This document shows positions 1-6,049 of a stretch of 8,907 nucleotides of DNA, piece after piece. The notes under the pieces were generated by a model. It saw nothing but the letters and a program-made list of their open reading frames with translations. It did no database searches and was not told the DNA's origin. Numbering within the stretch: position 1 is the stretch's first letter; every line of letters starts with the position of its first letter. Made by a program: the position numbers and the translations under genes. Source of the stretch: Chloroflexota bacterium (GTDB lineage: Bacteria; Chloroflexota; Dormibacteria; Aeolococcales; Aeolococcaceae); NCBI GenBank assembly GCA_005889515.1, contig VBHE01000260.1, forward strand, positions 1 through 8,907. The letters are read 5' to 3'.

Positions 1-1945
1 CGGCGGTGACGATCCGCCCGGTGCGCTCCAGCCCGGAGGCCACCGCCTCGTCGTTGTCGCCGGTCAGGTCGTACTCCTCCTTGATCCGCGACAGGAGAAA
101 GACCTCGTAGTCCATCGACAGCCCGAAGGCCACGCAGAACATCAGCATCGGGATGGCCACGCTGATCGACCCGGTGGCGGTGAACCCGAGCGGGCCGGAG
201 AGGTGGCCGTCCTGGAACACCCAGACCAGCGACCCGAAGGTCGCCGAGAGGCTGAGGACGTTGAGCACCAGCGCCTTGAGGGGGACGAGCAGGCTGCCGA
301 CCATCAGGAAGAGGAGCACGAACGTGCTGACGGCGATGAGCCCGAGCGCGGCGGGGAGGTGGTCGAAGAGAGCGCTCCGGGTGTCGACGAGCCGCGCCGA
401 GGGACCGCCGACGAGGACCCCGAAGGGCGCCGGAGTGCCGCGCACCGCGGTCGCGAGCGCCTCCCCCGCGGGCGAGAGCGCCTCGACCCCCGGGACGACC
501 GCGAGCCAGGTCGACGCCGGGGTCGCGAAGCGCTGCGACAGCGGGGTGGGGGCGTGGACCAACCGGCCGCCGGCGTACGCACCGGTGAGCGCGTCGACCC
601 GGGCGACGTCGCGGATGGTGGAGAGCCTGGCGGCGTACCCGTCGACCGCGGCGCGGCGCGCGCTCGAGTCACCGCTGGTCGGTGCGACGACGAGGAGAGC
701 CGCCTCCTCGTTCGAGGGGAACTGGGTGCGGATCGTGTCCGCGACCTCGCGCACCGGTGTCCCCGCGGGCAGCACTCGGGCGTCGGAGAGCCCGAGGTCC
801 AGCCGCAGCACGGGAAGACCGAGGACCAGGAGGAGGCCGACGACGGCGACGATCACCGGGACCGGCCGGCGCATGACCGCCCGCGCCCGCCGGTACCAGA
901 AGCCGCGCGGCTGTGCGGCGAGCGTGCGCTGTGGGGTCGGCGCCACGCGCCGCCCCAGGGCTCGGATCACCGCGGGGAGGACGACGACCGATCCCAGCGC
1001 GGCGAGAGCGACGACTCCCACCCCCGCGTAGGCGAAGGAGCGCAGAAACGCCAGCGGGAAGAGGAGAAGGGCGGCGAGCGACACCGCGACGGTGATCGCG
1101 CTGAAGGTCACGGTGCGTCCGGCGGTCTGGAGGGTGCGGACGACCGCGGTGTCCGGGTCGCGTCCCGCATGCAGCTCCTCGCGGTAGCGGGAGACGATGA
1201 ACAGGCTGTAGTCGACCGCCAGCGCCAGGCCCATCGCCGTGGTGAGGTTGAGAGCGAAGATCGACACCTGGGTGAGATGGGCGAGCACCTGGAGGATCAG
1301 CATGGTCCCGAGCACGGCGAGGACCCCGACGGCCAGCGGCAGCCCGGCGGCGACGACGCCTCCGAACACGGCGATGAGGACGATCAGGGTCAGGGGGAAG
1401 CTCAGCGCCTCGGCGCGACCGAGGTCCTGCTTGGCGCGGAGCTGGATCTGACGGAACACCTCCGCCTCGCCGGCGACGCCGACGGCGATCACCGGCCCCG
1501 AGCGCTGCAGCTGCGGCGCCAGCGAGGCGATGGTGGCGTTCACCGCGTCCTCGTCGCCGCCGATCCGGGCGAGCACCAGCGCCCGGGTGCCGTCGCGGCT
1601 GCGCAGCCCCGGAGCGCCGAGGGTCCAGTACGACGCCGCCTCGGAGATCCCGGGACGGGCAGCCAGCTCGCCTGTGAGCGCGGTGCCCGCCGACGCCACC
1701 GCGGGCGCGTCGACCGACCCGGTGCGGGCGGTCACCAGCAGCACGAGGTTGGGCTCTCCGGTGTGGAAGCGGTCGCGGAGCAGCTGGGCGGCGCGGCTGG
1801 AGTCCGATGAGGGGTCGTCGAAGCCTCCCGCCGAGAGGTGGCGCTCGACCGACCCTCCGACGATCCCGGCGACCGGCAGGAAGGCGAGCGCCAGCGCGAT
1901 CACCCAGCGCCGGCGGCGGGTCACGACCCGGCCGAGCCATCGCAC
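1..1945 (-). CDS. MMPL/RND-family membrane transporter, C-terminus cut off by window edge
   Basis: Proton-driven inner-membrane exporter of the MMPL type; relatives such as mycobacterial MmpL3 move lipids or glycolipids to the cell envelope. 648 residues are visible without a frameshift; family members of about 720-750 residues suggest that 70-100 are missing. Visible in order: TM1 (about residues 14-31); the family's N-terminal GGFDDPSSDSSRA motif (about 40-52); a first extracytoplasmic domain; a helix bundle ending in ALAVDYSLFIVSRYREEL; a second soluble domain; and a second bundle with FGLSMDYEVFLLSRIKEEYD. The paired Asp-Tyr motifs at Asp245-Tyr246 and Asp612-Tyr613 match the two Asp-Tyr pairs of the proton relay in MmpL3. 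The start is GTG at 1945, chosen because AGGAGG lies 9 bases upstream. It is divergent from the CNB-patatin gene. The transported substrate cannot be read from the sequence; lipid is an inference from the family and the neighbour. Confidence 0.95.
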   Translation of the reverse strand, partial: MRWLGRVVTRRRRWVIALALAFLPVAGIVGGSVERHLSAGGFDDPSSDSSRAAQLLRDRFHTGEPNLVLLVTARTGSVDAPAVASAGTALTGELAARPGISEAASYWTLGAPGLRSRDGTRALVLARIGGDEDAVNATIASLAPQLQRSGPVIAVGVAGEAEVFRQIQLRAKQDLGRAEALSFPLTLIVLIAVFGGVVAAGLPLAVGVLAVLGTMLILQVLAHLTQVSIFALNLTTAMGLALAVDYSLFIVSRYREELHAGRDPDTAVVRTLQTAGRTVTFSAITVAVSLAALLLFPLAFLRSFAYAGVGVVALAALGSVVVLPAVIRALGRRVAPTPQRTLAAQPRGFWYRRARAVMRRPVPVIVAVVGLLLVLGLPVLRLDLGLSDARVLPAGTPVREVADTIRTQFPSNEEAALLVVAPTSGDSSARRAAVDGYAARLSTIRDVARVDALTGAYAGGRLVHAPTPLSQRFATPASTWLAVVPGVEALSPAGEALATAVRGTPAPFGVLVGGPSARLVDTRSALFDHLPAALGLIAVSTFVLLFLMVGSLLVPLKALVLNVLSLSATFGSLVWVFQDGHLSGPLGFTATGSISVAIPMLMFCVAFGLSMDYEVFLLSRIKEEYDLTGDNDEAVASGLERTGRIVTA

Positions 1946-1954
1946 CCCAGCGGT

Positions 1955-1960
1955 CCTCCT
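1955..1960 (-). promoter_or_regulatory. Ribosome binding site of the MMPL gene
   Basis: Perfect AGGAGG on the minus strand, 9 bases before the GTG at 1945. It decides the start of the MMPL gene, which has no suitable ATG in frame here. Confidence 0.75.
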
Positions 1961-2114
1961 CAGCGCCGCAAGGCGCTCCGGGCCGACCGACCGTCCGCGC
2001 CCCCGCGGCGGAGGATACGACGCGAAAGTCCGGCAACACCAGCGGCCGTTCGCCGAGCACGCTATCCTCGCGCTCCGGCGGCGGCGCACGGGGCGCCGGG
2101 ACGGGACCACGGCG

Positions 2115-2120
2115 AGGAGG
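2115..2120 (+). promoter_or_regulatory. Ribosome binding site of the CNB-patatin gene
   Basis: AGGAGG only 4 bases before the ATG at 2125. The spacing is short, but it selects this ATG. The reading frame is open much further upstream (to 1807 and beyond), and the next ATG at 2140 would be 19 bases away. Confidence 0.65.
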
Positions 2121-2124
2121 TCCG

Positions 2125-3729
2125 ATGGAGCTGGCGGCGATGCGGGCCGTCCCCTTCCTCCGCAACCTGCCGGAGTCTGCGCTCGAGGGACTCGGCTCCC
2201 GCCTCCGCGCCGTCGAGCGTGAGGCCGGCGCGGTGCTCTTCCACGCGGGCGAGCCCGCGGACACGATGTACTTCGTCGAGTCGGGCGAGCTTGAGGCCCT
2301 CCTCGACCTCGACGGCGAGCCGCTCGCCCGGCTCGGGCCCGGGAGCTTCGTCGGCGAGATCGCGCTCCTCATCGACCAGCCGCGCTCGGCGACGGTGCGG
2401 GTGGCGGCGACGGCGCGGCTCTGGGAGCTGAGCCGGAGCGACCTCGACGGCCTCCTCGACCGCCACCCGCTCCTCGCCCTCGAGCTCAGCCGCGAGCTCA
2501 GCCGCCGGCTGGTCGCCACCAGCCTGCGGGTCGCGTCGGCGCCGGCGGTCCAGTGCACGGGCGTGCATGGCGACCCGGTCGCGCTCGCCCGCGTCCTCGA
2601 CGCCGCGGAGCCGGGCCGGATCGCCCTCGCCGTCCTCCCCGGTGCGACCGTGCCGGCCTCGGTGCCCGACTCGGTGCTCGTCGTCGACGCCACCGCGGTC
2701 GACGCCGAGGGGGCCACGGCCCTCGCCCGCGAGGGCGTCCCCGGGCGCGGGCGGCTGCTCCTGCTGCTGCCGCCGACGCCGTCGCCGGTGACCACCAGGG
2801 TGCTGGGGCTCTGCGAGTACGCGGTCGCCGTCGGCGCCGTGCCCCCGTGGCTGGAGCAGGACGGGAGGCCGCGGCGGGTCCTGCGCTGCGACGGCTCGCG
2901 ACCCTCCCTGGAGCGGGTGAGCCGGTGGATCCGCGGTCGGGCGATCGGCCTCGCCCTGTCGAGCGGCGGCAGCAAGGCGGTCGCCCACGTCGGCGTCCTC
3001 CGCGTGCTCCGCGAGATGGGGATCGAGATCGACGCCCTCGCCGGGACCAGCGGCGGGGCCGTGGTCGGGGCGGGCTACGCCTGCGGGCTTGGCGAGGAGG
3101 AGCTCGTCGCCCGGCTCCGCGAGCTCGCCCGCAGCCTGCAGCTCCGCCACGGCGACTTCAACCTGCTGCCGCGGTCCGCCCTGCTCAAGGGCGCGCGCCT
3201 GCGCCATCTCTTCGACACCCAGTGCGGCGGGCGCAGCTTCGCCGACACCACGATTCCGCTCTGGCTGGTCGCGTCCGACCTCGCCACCGGGCGGGAGGTG
3301 GTGATCGACCGCGGCCCGCTTGCCGACGGGGTGCGGGCGAGCATGAGCATGCCGGTGTTCTTCAACCCCTGGCCGCGGGACGGCCGGCTGCTGATCGACG
3401 GCGCGGTGGTCAATCCCCTGCCCGCGAGCGTGCTCCGCGACGCCGGGATCCGCCGGATCATCGGCTCGAACGTCGCCGGACAGGAGAGCCGGCTCGAGCC
3501 CGGGCCGAGCGGCCGCATCCCCCACGTCCTGCAGATCGTCTCCCGGATGATCAACTCGATGGAGCGTGAGATGTTGAAGGTGCAGGTCCCCCTCGTCGAC
3601 GTGATGATCCGGCCGCAGGTGAACATCGGATACGCCTTCGACTTCGGCCGGATCGGCGAGTTCATCGCCGAGGGGGTGCGTGCCGCCCGTGCCGGGGCGG
3701 GCGACGCGCTCGCCAGGCTCGCATCGTGA
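2125..3729 (+). CDS. Cyclic-nucleotide-binding domain / patatin-like phospholipase fusion (NTE type)
   Basis: Predicted serine lipid esterase under control of an N-terminal cyclic-nucleotide-binding domain, the arrangement of neuropathy target esterase and its bacterial relatives. It has 534 residues. The CNB domain covers about 5-125 with a complete phosphate-binding cassette (Gly77-Glu78 and Arg87-Ser88-Ala89). A linker of about 145 residues follows. The patatin domain starts near 275: glycine-rich oxyanion loop SSGGSKAVAHVGVL (about 279-292), nucleophile Ser309 in GTSGG, and catalytic Asp425 in the DGA motif, completing the Ser-Asp dyad. No signal peptide or clear membrane segment was seen, so it is probably cytoplasmic or peripheral at the membrane. 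Its stop overlaps the start of the next CNB gene by 4 bases, so the two are likely co-translated. The oxyanion loop departs from the commoner GGGGxRG by Ser for the first Gly and Lys for Arg. Confidence is high in the domains; the ligand (cAMP or other) and the lipid substrate are unknown. Confidence 0.93.
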   Translation: MELAAMRAVPFLRNLPESALEGLGSRLRAVEREAGAVLFHAGEPADTMYFVESGELEALLDLDGEPLARLGPGSFVGEIALLIDQPRSATVRVAATARLWELSRSDLDGLLDRHPLLALELSRELSRRLVATSLRVASAPAVQCTGVHGDPVALARVLDAAEPGRIALAVLPGATVPASVPDSVLVVDATAVDAEGATALAREGVPGRGRLLLLLPPTPSPVTTRVLGLCEYAVAVGAVPPWLEQDGRPRRVLRCDGSRPSLERVSRWIRGRAIGLALSSGGSKAVAHVGVLRVLREMGIEIDALAGTSGGAVVGAGYACGLGEEELVARLRELARSLQLRHGDFNLLPRSALLKGARLRHLFDTQCGGRSFADTTIPLWLVASDLATGREVVIDRGPLADGVRASMSMPVFFNPWPRDGRLLIDGAVVNPLPASVLRDAGIRRIIGSNVAGQESRLEPGPSGRIPHVLQIVSRMINSMEREMLKVQVPLVDVMIRPQVNIGYAFDFGRIGEFIAEGVRAARAGAGDALARLAS

Positions 3730-4151
3730 GCCGGCGCTCGGAGCTCCTCGACGGGCTGGTGCGGGTGCCGCTGTTCTCGGCGTGCTCGAAGCGCGACCTC
3801 GGGATCGTCGCCCGGCACACCGAGGTCGTCGAGGTCGCGCCCGGCACCGCGCTCACCGAGGAGGGCACCCTCGGCGACGCGTTCTTCGTCGTCCTCGAGG
3901 GCCGCGCTGCGGTGCGCCGCCGGGGACAGGCGGTCTCGACCCTCGGCCCCGGGACGTGGTTCGGCGAGCTGGCGGTGCTCGATCCCGCGCCGCGCGACGC
4001 CAGCGTGGTCGCCGAGACCACGATGATCGTCGGGGTCATCGGGGCGCGGGTCTTCCGTGCGATGGTGCGCGACGTCCCCGCGCTCACCGAGAAGCTGCTG
4101 CGGGGCATGGCCCGGCGACTGCGTGAGGCCGACCTCCGTCAGCTCAGCTGA
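3726..4151 (+). CDS. Single-domain cyclic-nucleotide-binding-fold protein A
   Basis: A 141-residue stand-alone CNB domain with no DNA-binding or catalytic part. The start is GTG at 3726, overlapping the TGA of the CNB-patatin gene in GTGA; this indicates translational coupling and perhaps a regulatory subunit or accessory of that enzyme. The beta-roll signature is clear: about 39-59 and 73-96, with Gly80-Glu81 of the phosphate-binding cassette. The residue after the cassette Arg90 is Asp91, where most cAMP-binding domains have Ser or Thr; the same change occurs in the two other 141-residue proteins here. The C-terminal helix (LLRGMARRLREADL) resembles the end of a Crp sensor domain, with the usual dimer helix cut short. 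It converges with protein B and overlaps it by 8 bases. Ligand binding is uncertain. Confidence 0.88.
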   Translation: MSRRSELLDGLVRVPLFSACSKRDLGIVARHTEVVEVAPGTALTEEGTLGDAFFVVLEGRAAVRRRGQAVSTLGPGTWFGELAVLDPAPRDASVVAETTMIVGVIGARVFRAMVRDVPALTEKLLRGMARRLREADLRQLS

Positions 4152-4153
4152 GC
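4142..4153. repeat. 12-base perfect palindrome over two convergent stop codons
   Basis: GCTCAGCTGAGC reads the same on both strands and contains the TGA of protein A (4149-4151) and, on the other strand, the TGA of protein B (4146-4144). The two genes therefore end with the same bases, both encoding Leu-Ser before the stop. There is no loop or T-tract, so it is unlikely to be a strong intrinsic terminator. Confidence 0.6.
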
Positions 4154-4569
4154 GCTCCTTCGGGCCCGAGATCCTCGCGCCGGAGCCGCACCGCCATGGC
4201 CTCGAGGACTCTGCGGCTGAAGGCGGGAAGCTCGGCGAGCAGTCCGAGGAAGGCGCGCTCGTCGAGGACGAGAAGCTCCAGTGGTCCGCTGCTGATCACG
4301 GTCGCGTCGCGATGACCCTGGCCGAGGATGGCGAGCTCGCCGAAGTGGTCCCCCGGACCGAGCATCGCGACCGTCCGGCCGCGTCGATCCACCCTCGCCC
4401 GGCCCTCGGCGATCGCGAAGAACTCGTGACCGGGCCGGCCCTCGCGCACCAGCACCTCGCCGTGGGGGACGTGGACCAGCTCGGAGAACCGTCCGACGAG
4501 ACGCAGCTCGGCGGCGGTGCATCCCCGGAAGAGGGGCAGCCGCTCGAGGACCGCGGTCGTGGCCGGCAT
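4144..4569 (-). CDS. Single-domain cyclic-nucleotide-binding-fold protein B
   Basis: A 141-residue stand-alone CNB domain, closest in sequence to protein C at 5401-5826 (shared stretches such as EFLGLL/AFLGLL and MAxRL near the C-terminus). The cassette is GDHFGELAIL with Gly77-Glu78, followed by Arg87-Asp88-Ala89, so the usual Ser/Thr is replaced by Asp. The ATG at 4569 has no good ribosome binding site; the nearest purine run is about 16 bases away. It lies inside the over-running frame of the upstream Crp gene, so it may be translated by coupling. The first 274 bases are also open in the Crp frame, but this frame is the genuine one because it keeps the full CNB pattern. It probably forms a two-gene operon with the Crp regulator. 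The function is not known; it could be a ligand buffer, or a partner of the Crp protein or of the phospholipase. Confidence 0.87.
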   Translation of the reverse strand: MPATTAVLERLPLFRGCTAAELRLVGRFSELVHVPHGEVLVREGRPGHEFFAIAEGRARVDRRGRTVAMLGPGDHFGELAILGQGHRDATVISSGPLELLVLDERAFLGLLAELPAFSRRVLEAMAVRLRREDLGPEGALS

Positions 4570-5288
4570 GGCGCCAGTCTGGCCCTGCCGGCGTCATCCC
4601 GTCGTCGGCGCCGGTCACCCGTCGAGGGTGAAAGGTCGAGCACCACGATGCCACCCCGCCGGGTCATGACCCATCCCGGCCCCCGCAGCGCCGCGAGCGC
4701 CTTGTTGACGGCCTCCCGGGAACAGCCCGTCCACGCGGCGAGCTCCAGCTGGGTGATGGGGAGCAGCACTCCGTCGGAGTCGGACCGGGCGGCTCCCTCG
4801 GCCCGCGCAAGATCGACCAGCCGGCGCACGACCCGCCCGACGGTGTCGAGCGCTCCGAACTCCACCTGACGCCGATCGGCGTTGCGCAGATGCGCACTGA
4901 TCATCCGCAGGAGCAGGAGCGACGCTCGCGGATGGGTCGTCACGAAGGTTGTGAAGTCCATGCCGTCGATCACCAGCACCTCGGCCGCCCCCATGGTGCT
5001 GGCCGTGGCCGACCGCGGCCGCCCGTCGATGGCGGACAGCTCCCCCACGAGGTCGCCCTCCTCGCGGATCGCAAAGACGATCTCCCGCCCCGCTTCGGTC
5101 GTGTAGGAGACCCTGACCCGGCCCTCGAGAACGAGGATCACGTGGGTGGAGTGGTCGCCCTCGCTGAAGAGGGTGGCACCTCGCCGGTAGCGACGGCGGT
5201 GCCCGAGGGCGCTCAGCGCCTCTCGATCCTCCTGCGATAGTGTGGCATCTCGGTCGCGGCCTCTCCGGGAGTGACCCGGGTCACACAT
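4296..5288 (-). CDS. Crp/Fnr-family transcription regulator, frame over-runs the next gene
   Basis: Cyclic-nucleotide-dependent transcription factor. The sensor domain (about 17-135) has an intact cassette with Gly82-Glu83 and Arg92-Ser93-Ala94. A long dimer helix follows, then a winged helix (about 150-219) with recognition helix CSREAVNKALAAL (189-201). Arg191, Glu192 and Lys196 align with E. coli CRP Arg180, Glu181 and Arg185, and match mycobacterial Crp (SRETVNKAL). The family normally ends at about 220-230 residues, shortly after the wing (VVLDL, 215-219). Here the frame stays open to 330 residues, and the last 90 or so are a low-complexity shadow of protein B. A TGA at 4617-4615 in another frame would end the protein naturally if one base were missing near 4620-4640. 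ATG 5288 has no ribosome binding site, and the first codons overlap a Crp-type operator; leaderless translation or a GTG start at about 5306 are alternatives. The domain part (about 4618-5288) is certain; the C-terminal extension is not. Confidence 0.85.
   Translation of the reverse strand: MCDPGHSRRGRDRDATLSQEDREALSALGHRRRYRRGATLFSEGDHSTHVILVLEGRVRVSYTTEAGREIVFAIREEGDLVGELSAIDGRPRSATASTMGAAEVLVIDGMDFTTFVTTHPRASLLLLRMISAHLRNADRRQVEFGALDTVGRVVRRLVDLARAEGAARSDSDGVLLPITQLELAAWTGCSREAVNKALAALRGPGWVMTRRGGIVVLDLSPSTGDRRRRRDDAGRARLAPCRPRPRSSSGCPSSGDAPPPSCVSSDGSPSWSTSPTARCWCARAGPVTSSSRSPRAGRGWIDAAGRSRCSVRGTTSASSPSSARVIATRP
5270..5285. promoter_or_regulatory. Predicted Crp operator at the crp-like gene start
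   Basis: On the minus strand the sequence is TGTGACCCGGGTCACT, matching 9 of the 10 specified positions of the E. coli and mycobacterial CRP consensus TGTGA-N6-TCACA. The core GTGACCCGGGTCAC is a perfect 14-base palindrome. It lies directly after the ATG at 5288 of the Crp-type gene and about 115 bases before the ATG of protein C. The recognition helix of the encoded regulator carries the residues expected to read TGTGA. Likely role: negative autoregulation, perhaps with activation of the divergent gene. Confidence 0.6.
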
Positions 5289-5400
5289 GGGGCGGTCAGG
5301 AGGCACCGGTGCCCGGTGACCACCGACGTCGAGCCGCGTCGCAGCGCCGCGCGACCATTCGGGGCACGGCGGGGAGCCCGCCGACAGCGGAGGCAGGACC

Positions 5401-5826
5401 ATGGTGCGCGACGAGAAGGCCGAGCTTCTGGCCACAGTGAACTCGCTTCGAGGCTGCTCCCGTTCGCAGCTCAGAGACATCGCCCGGCTCAGCGATCTGC
5501 TGTCGGCGCCCGCGGGCCGGGTGCTGGTGACCGAGGGTGCGGCCGCCCGCGAGGTCTTCCTCATCGTCCGCGGCGAGGCGGAGGTGAGTCGGGGCGGCCG
5601 TCCCGTCGCGGTACTCCGGCCCAGCGACTACTTCGGCGAGGTCGGCGTTCTGGCGTCCCAGTGCCGCGATGCCCAGGTGGCGGCCCGTACCGACCTCGAG
5701 GTCCTGGTGATCGGAGCGAGGGAGTTCCTCGGCCTGCTCGCTGCGGTTCCGGCCCTCAACCGCACCATCCTTGGCGGGATGGCCTCACGCCTGCATGACG
5801 GAGACGTTGCGACCGCGGCGAGCTGA
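5401..5826 (+). CDS. Single-domain cyclic-nucleotide-binding-fold protein C
   Basis: Third 141-residue stand-alone CNB domain. The ATG at 5401 is supported by GGAGG 7 bases upstream (5389-5393). The cassette region has Gly79-Glu80 and Arg89-Asp90-Ala91, again Asp instead of Ser/Thr. The C-terminal part (AREFLGLLAAVPAL, then GGMASRL) closely resembles protein B, suggesting duplication followed by inversion. The gene is divergent from the Crp-type regulator across 112 bases that contain the predicted Crp operator, so it may be a Crp target. A GC-rich hairpin follows about 67 bases after the stop. The function is unknown; the domain assignment is clear, but binding of a cyclic nucleotide is not assured. 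Confidence 0.87.
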   Translation: MVRDEKAELLATVNSLRGCSRSQLRDIARLSDLLSAPAGRVLVTEGAAAREVFLIVRGEAEVSRGGRPVAVLRPSDYFGEVGVLASQCRDAQVAARTDLEVLVIGAREFLGLLAAVPALNRTILGGMASRLHDGDVATAAS

Positions 5827-5892
5827 ACCCAGCCCGTGTGGCGAAGCACCAGACACAAGTGCCCGTTCCACCGAGCCGTCAGCCACCGCCCT

Positions 5893-5908
5893 GGCCGGCG
5901 AACCGGCC
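5893..5908 (+). terminator. Possible terminator hairpin after protein C
   Basis: GGCCGG-CGAA-CCGGCC forms a perfect 6-base-pair GC stem with a 4-base loop, extendable by two more pairs past one mismatch. No T-tract follows, so this is at best a non-canonical terminator of the kind common in very GC-rich genomes. Confidence 0.3.
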
Positions 5909-5971
5909 TGGCCGCGCTCGGCCCTCGGGGGCACTGAGCCCGGCCGTCCCTGTTGCGAAATCATGGCTGCG

Positions 5972-5996
5972 GCGACAGGCGATGTCGCAATGTCGC
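5972..5996. repeat. Inverted plus direct repeat upstream of the LysM gene
   Basis: GCGACA (5972-5977), five bases, then TGTCGC (5983-5988) form an inverted repeat. A second TGTCGC follows at 5991-5996, so ATGTCGC occurs twice with one base between. It lies 54 bases before the ATG at 6050 and could be an operator; chance is possible in such GC-rich DNA. Confidence 0.3.
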
Positions 5997-6049
5997 GGCG
6001 CTGCGACCGCGGCGCGCTCGGAGCCGGTCGGCTGAGGTTTGCTGGCGGG

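Larger units (their letters stand above)
1946..2124. promoter_or_regulatory. Divergent intergenic region between MMPL and CNB-patatin genes
   Basis: This 179-base region must hold the promoters of both divergent genes. Two possible -10 hexamers of the form TATCCT are visible: one on the plus strand at about 2063-2068 and one on the minus strand at about 2012-2017. Neither has a convincing -35 box at the usual 16-18 base spacing, so the promoter calls are weak. No clear operator palindrome was found. Confidence 0.35.

Noticed and set aside
203..1810. Long plus-strand open frame of 535 codons across the MMPL gene
   Set aside because: It is antisense to a clear MMPL coding frame; its Arg/Gly/Asp/Glu-rich translation has no domain and reflects high GC.
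1807..2124. N-terminal extension of the CNB-patatin protein by 106 residues
   Set aside because: The extension is Arg/Pro/Gly-rich, lies over the MMPL start and promoter region, and has no ribosome site; AGGAGG before 2125 marks the real start.
669..2975. Minus-strand open frame of 768 codons spanning the MMPL and patatin genes
   Set aside because: It crosses two well-supported genes in the wrong frames and translates to low-complexity Arg/Pro/Ser-rich sequence.
4139..4654. 171-codon minus-strand frame overlapping protein B
   Set aside because: It is the third frame over the Crp/protein B junction; no domain features, and protein B has the conserved CNB pattern.
5838..6035. 65-codon plus-strand frame between protein C and the LysM gene
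   Set aside because: GTG start without ribosome site, Pro/Arg/Ala-rich, no similarity to known folds.
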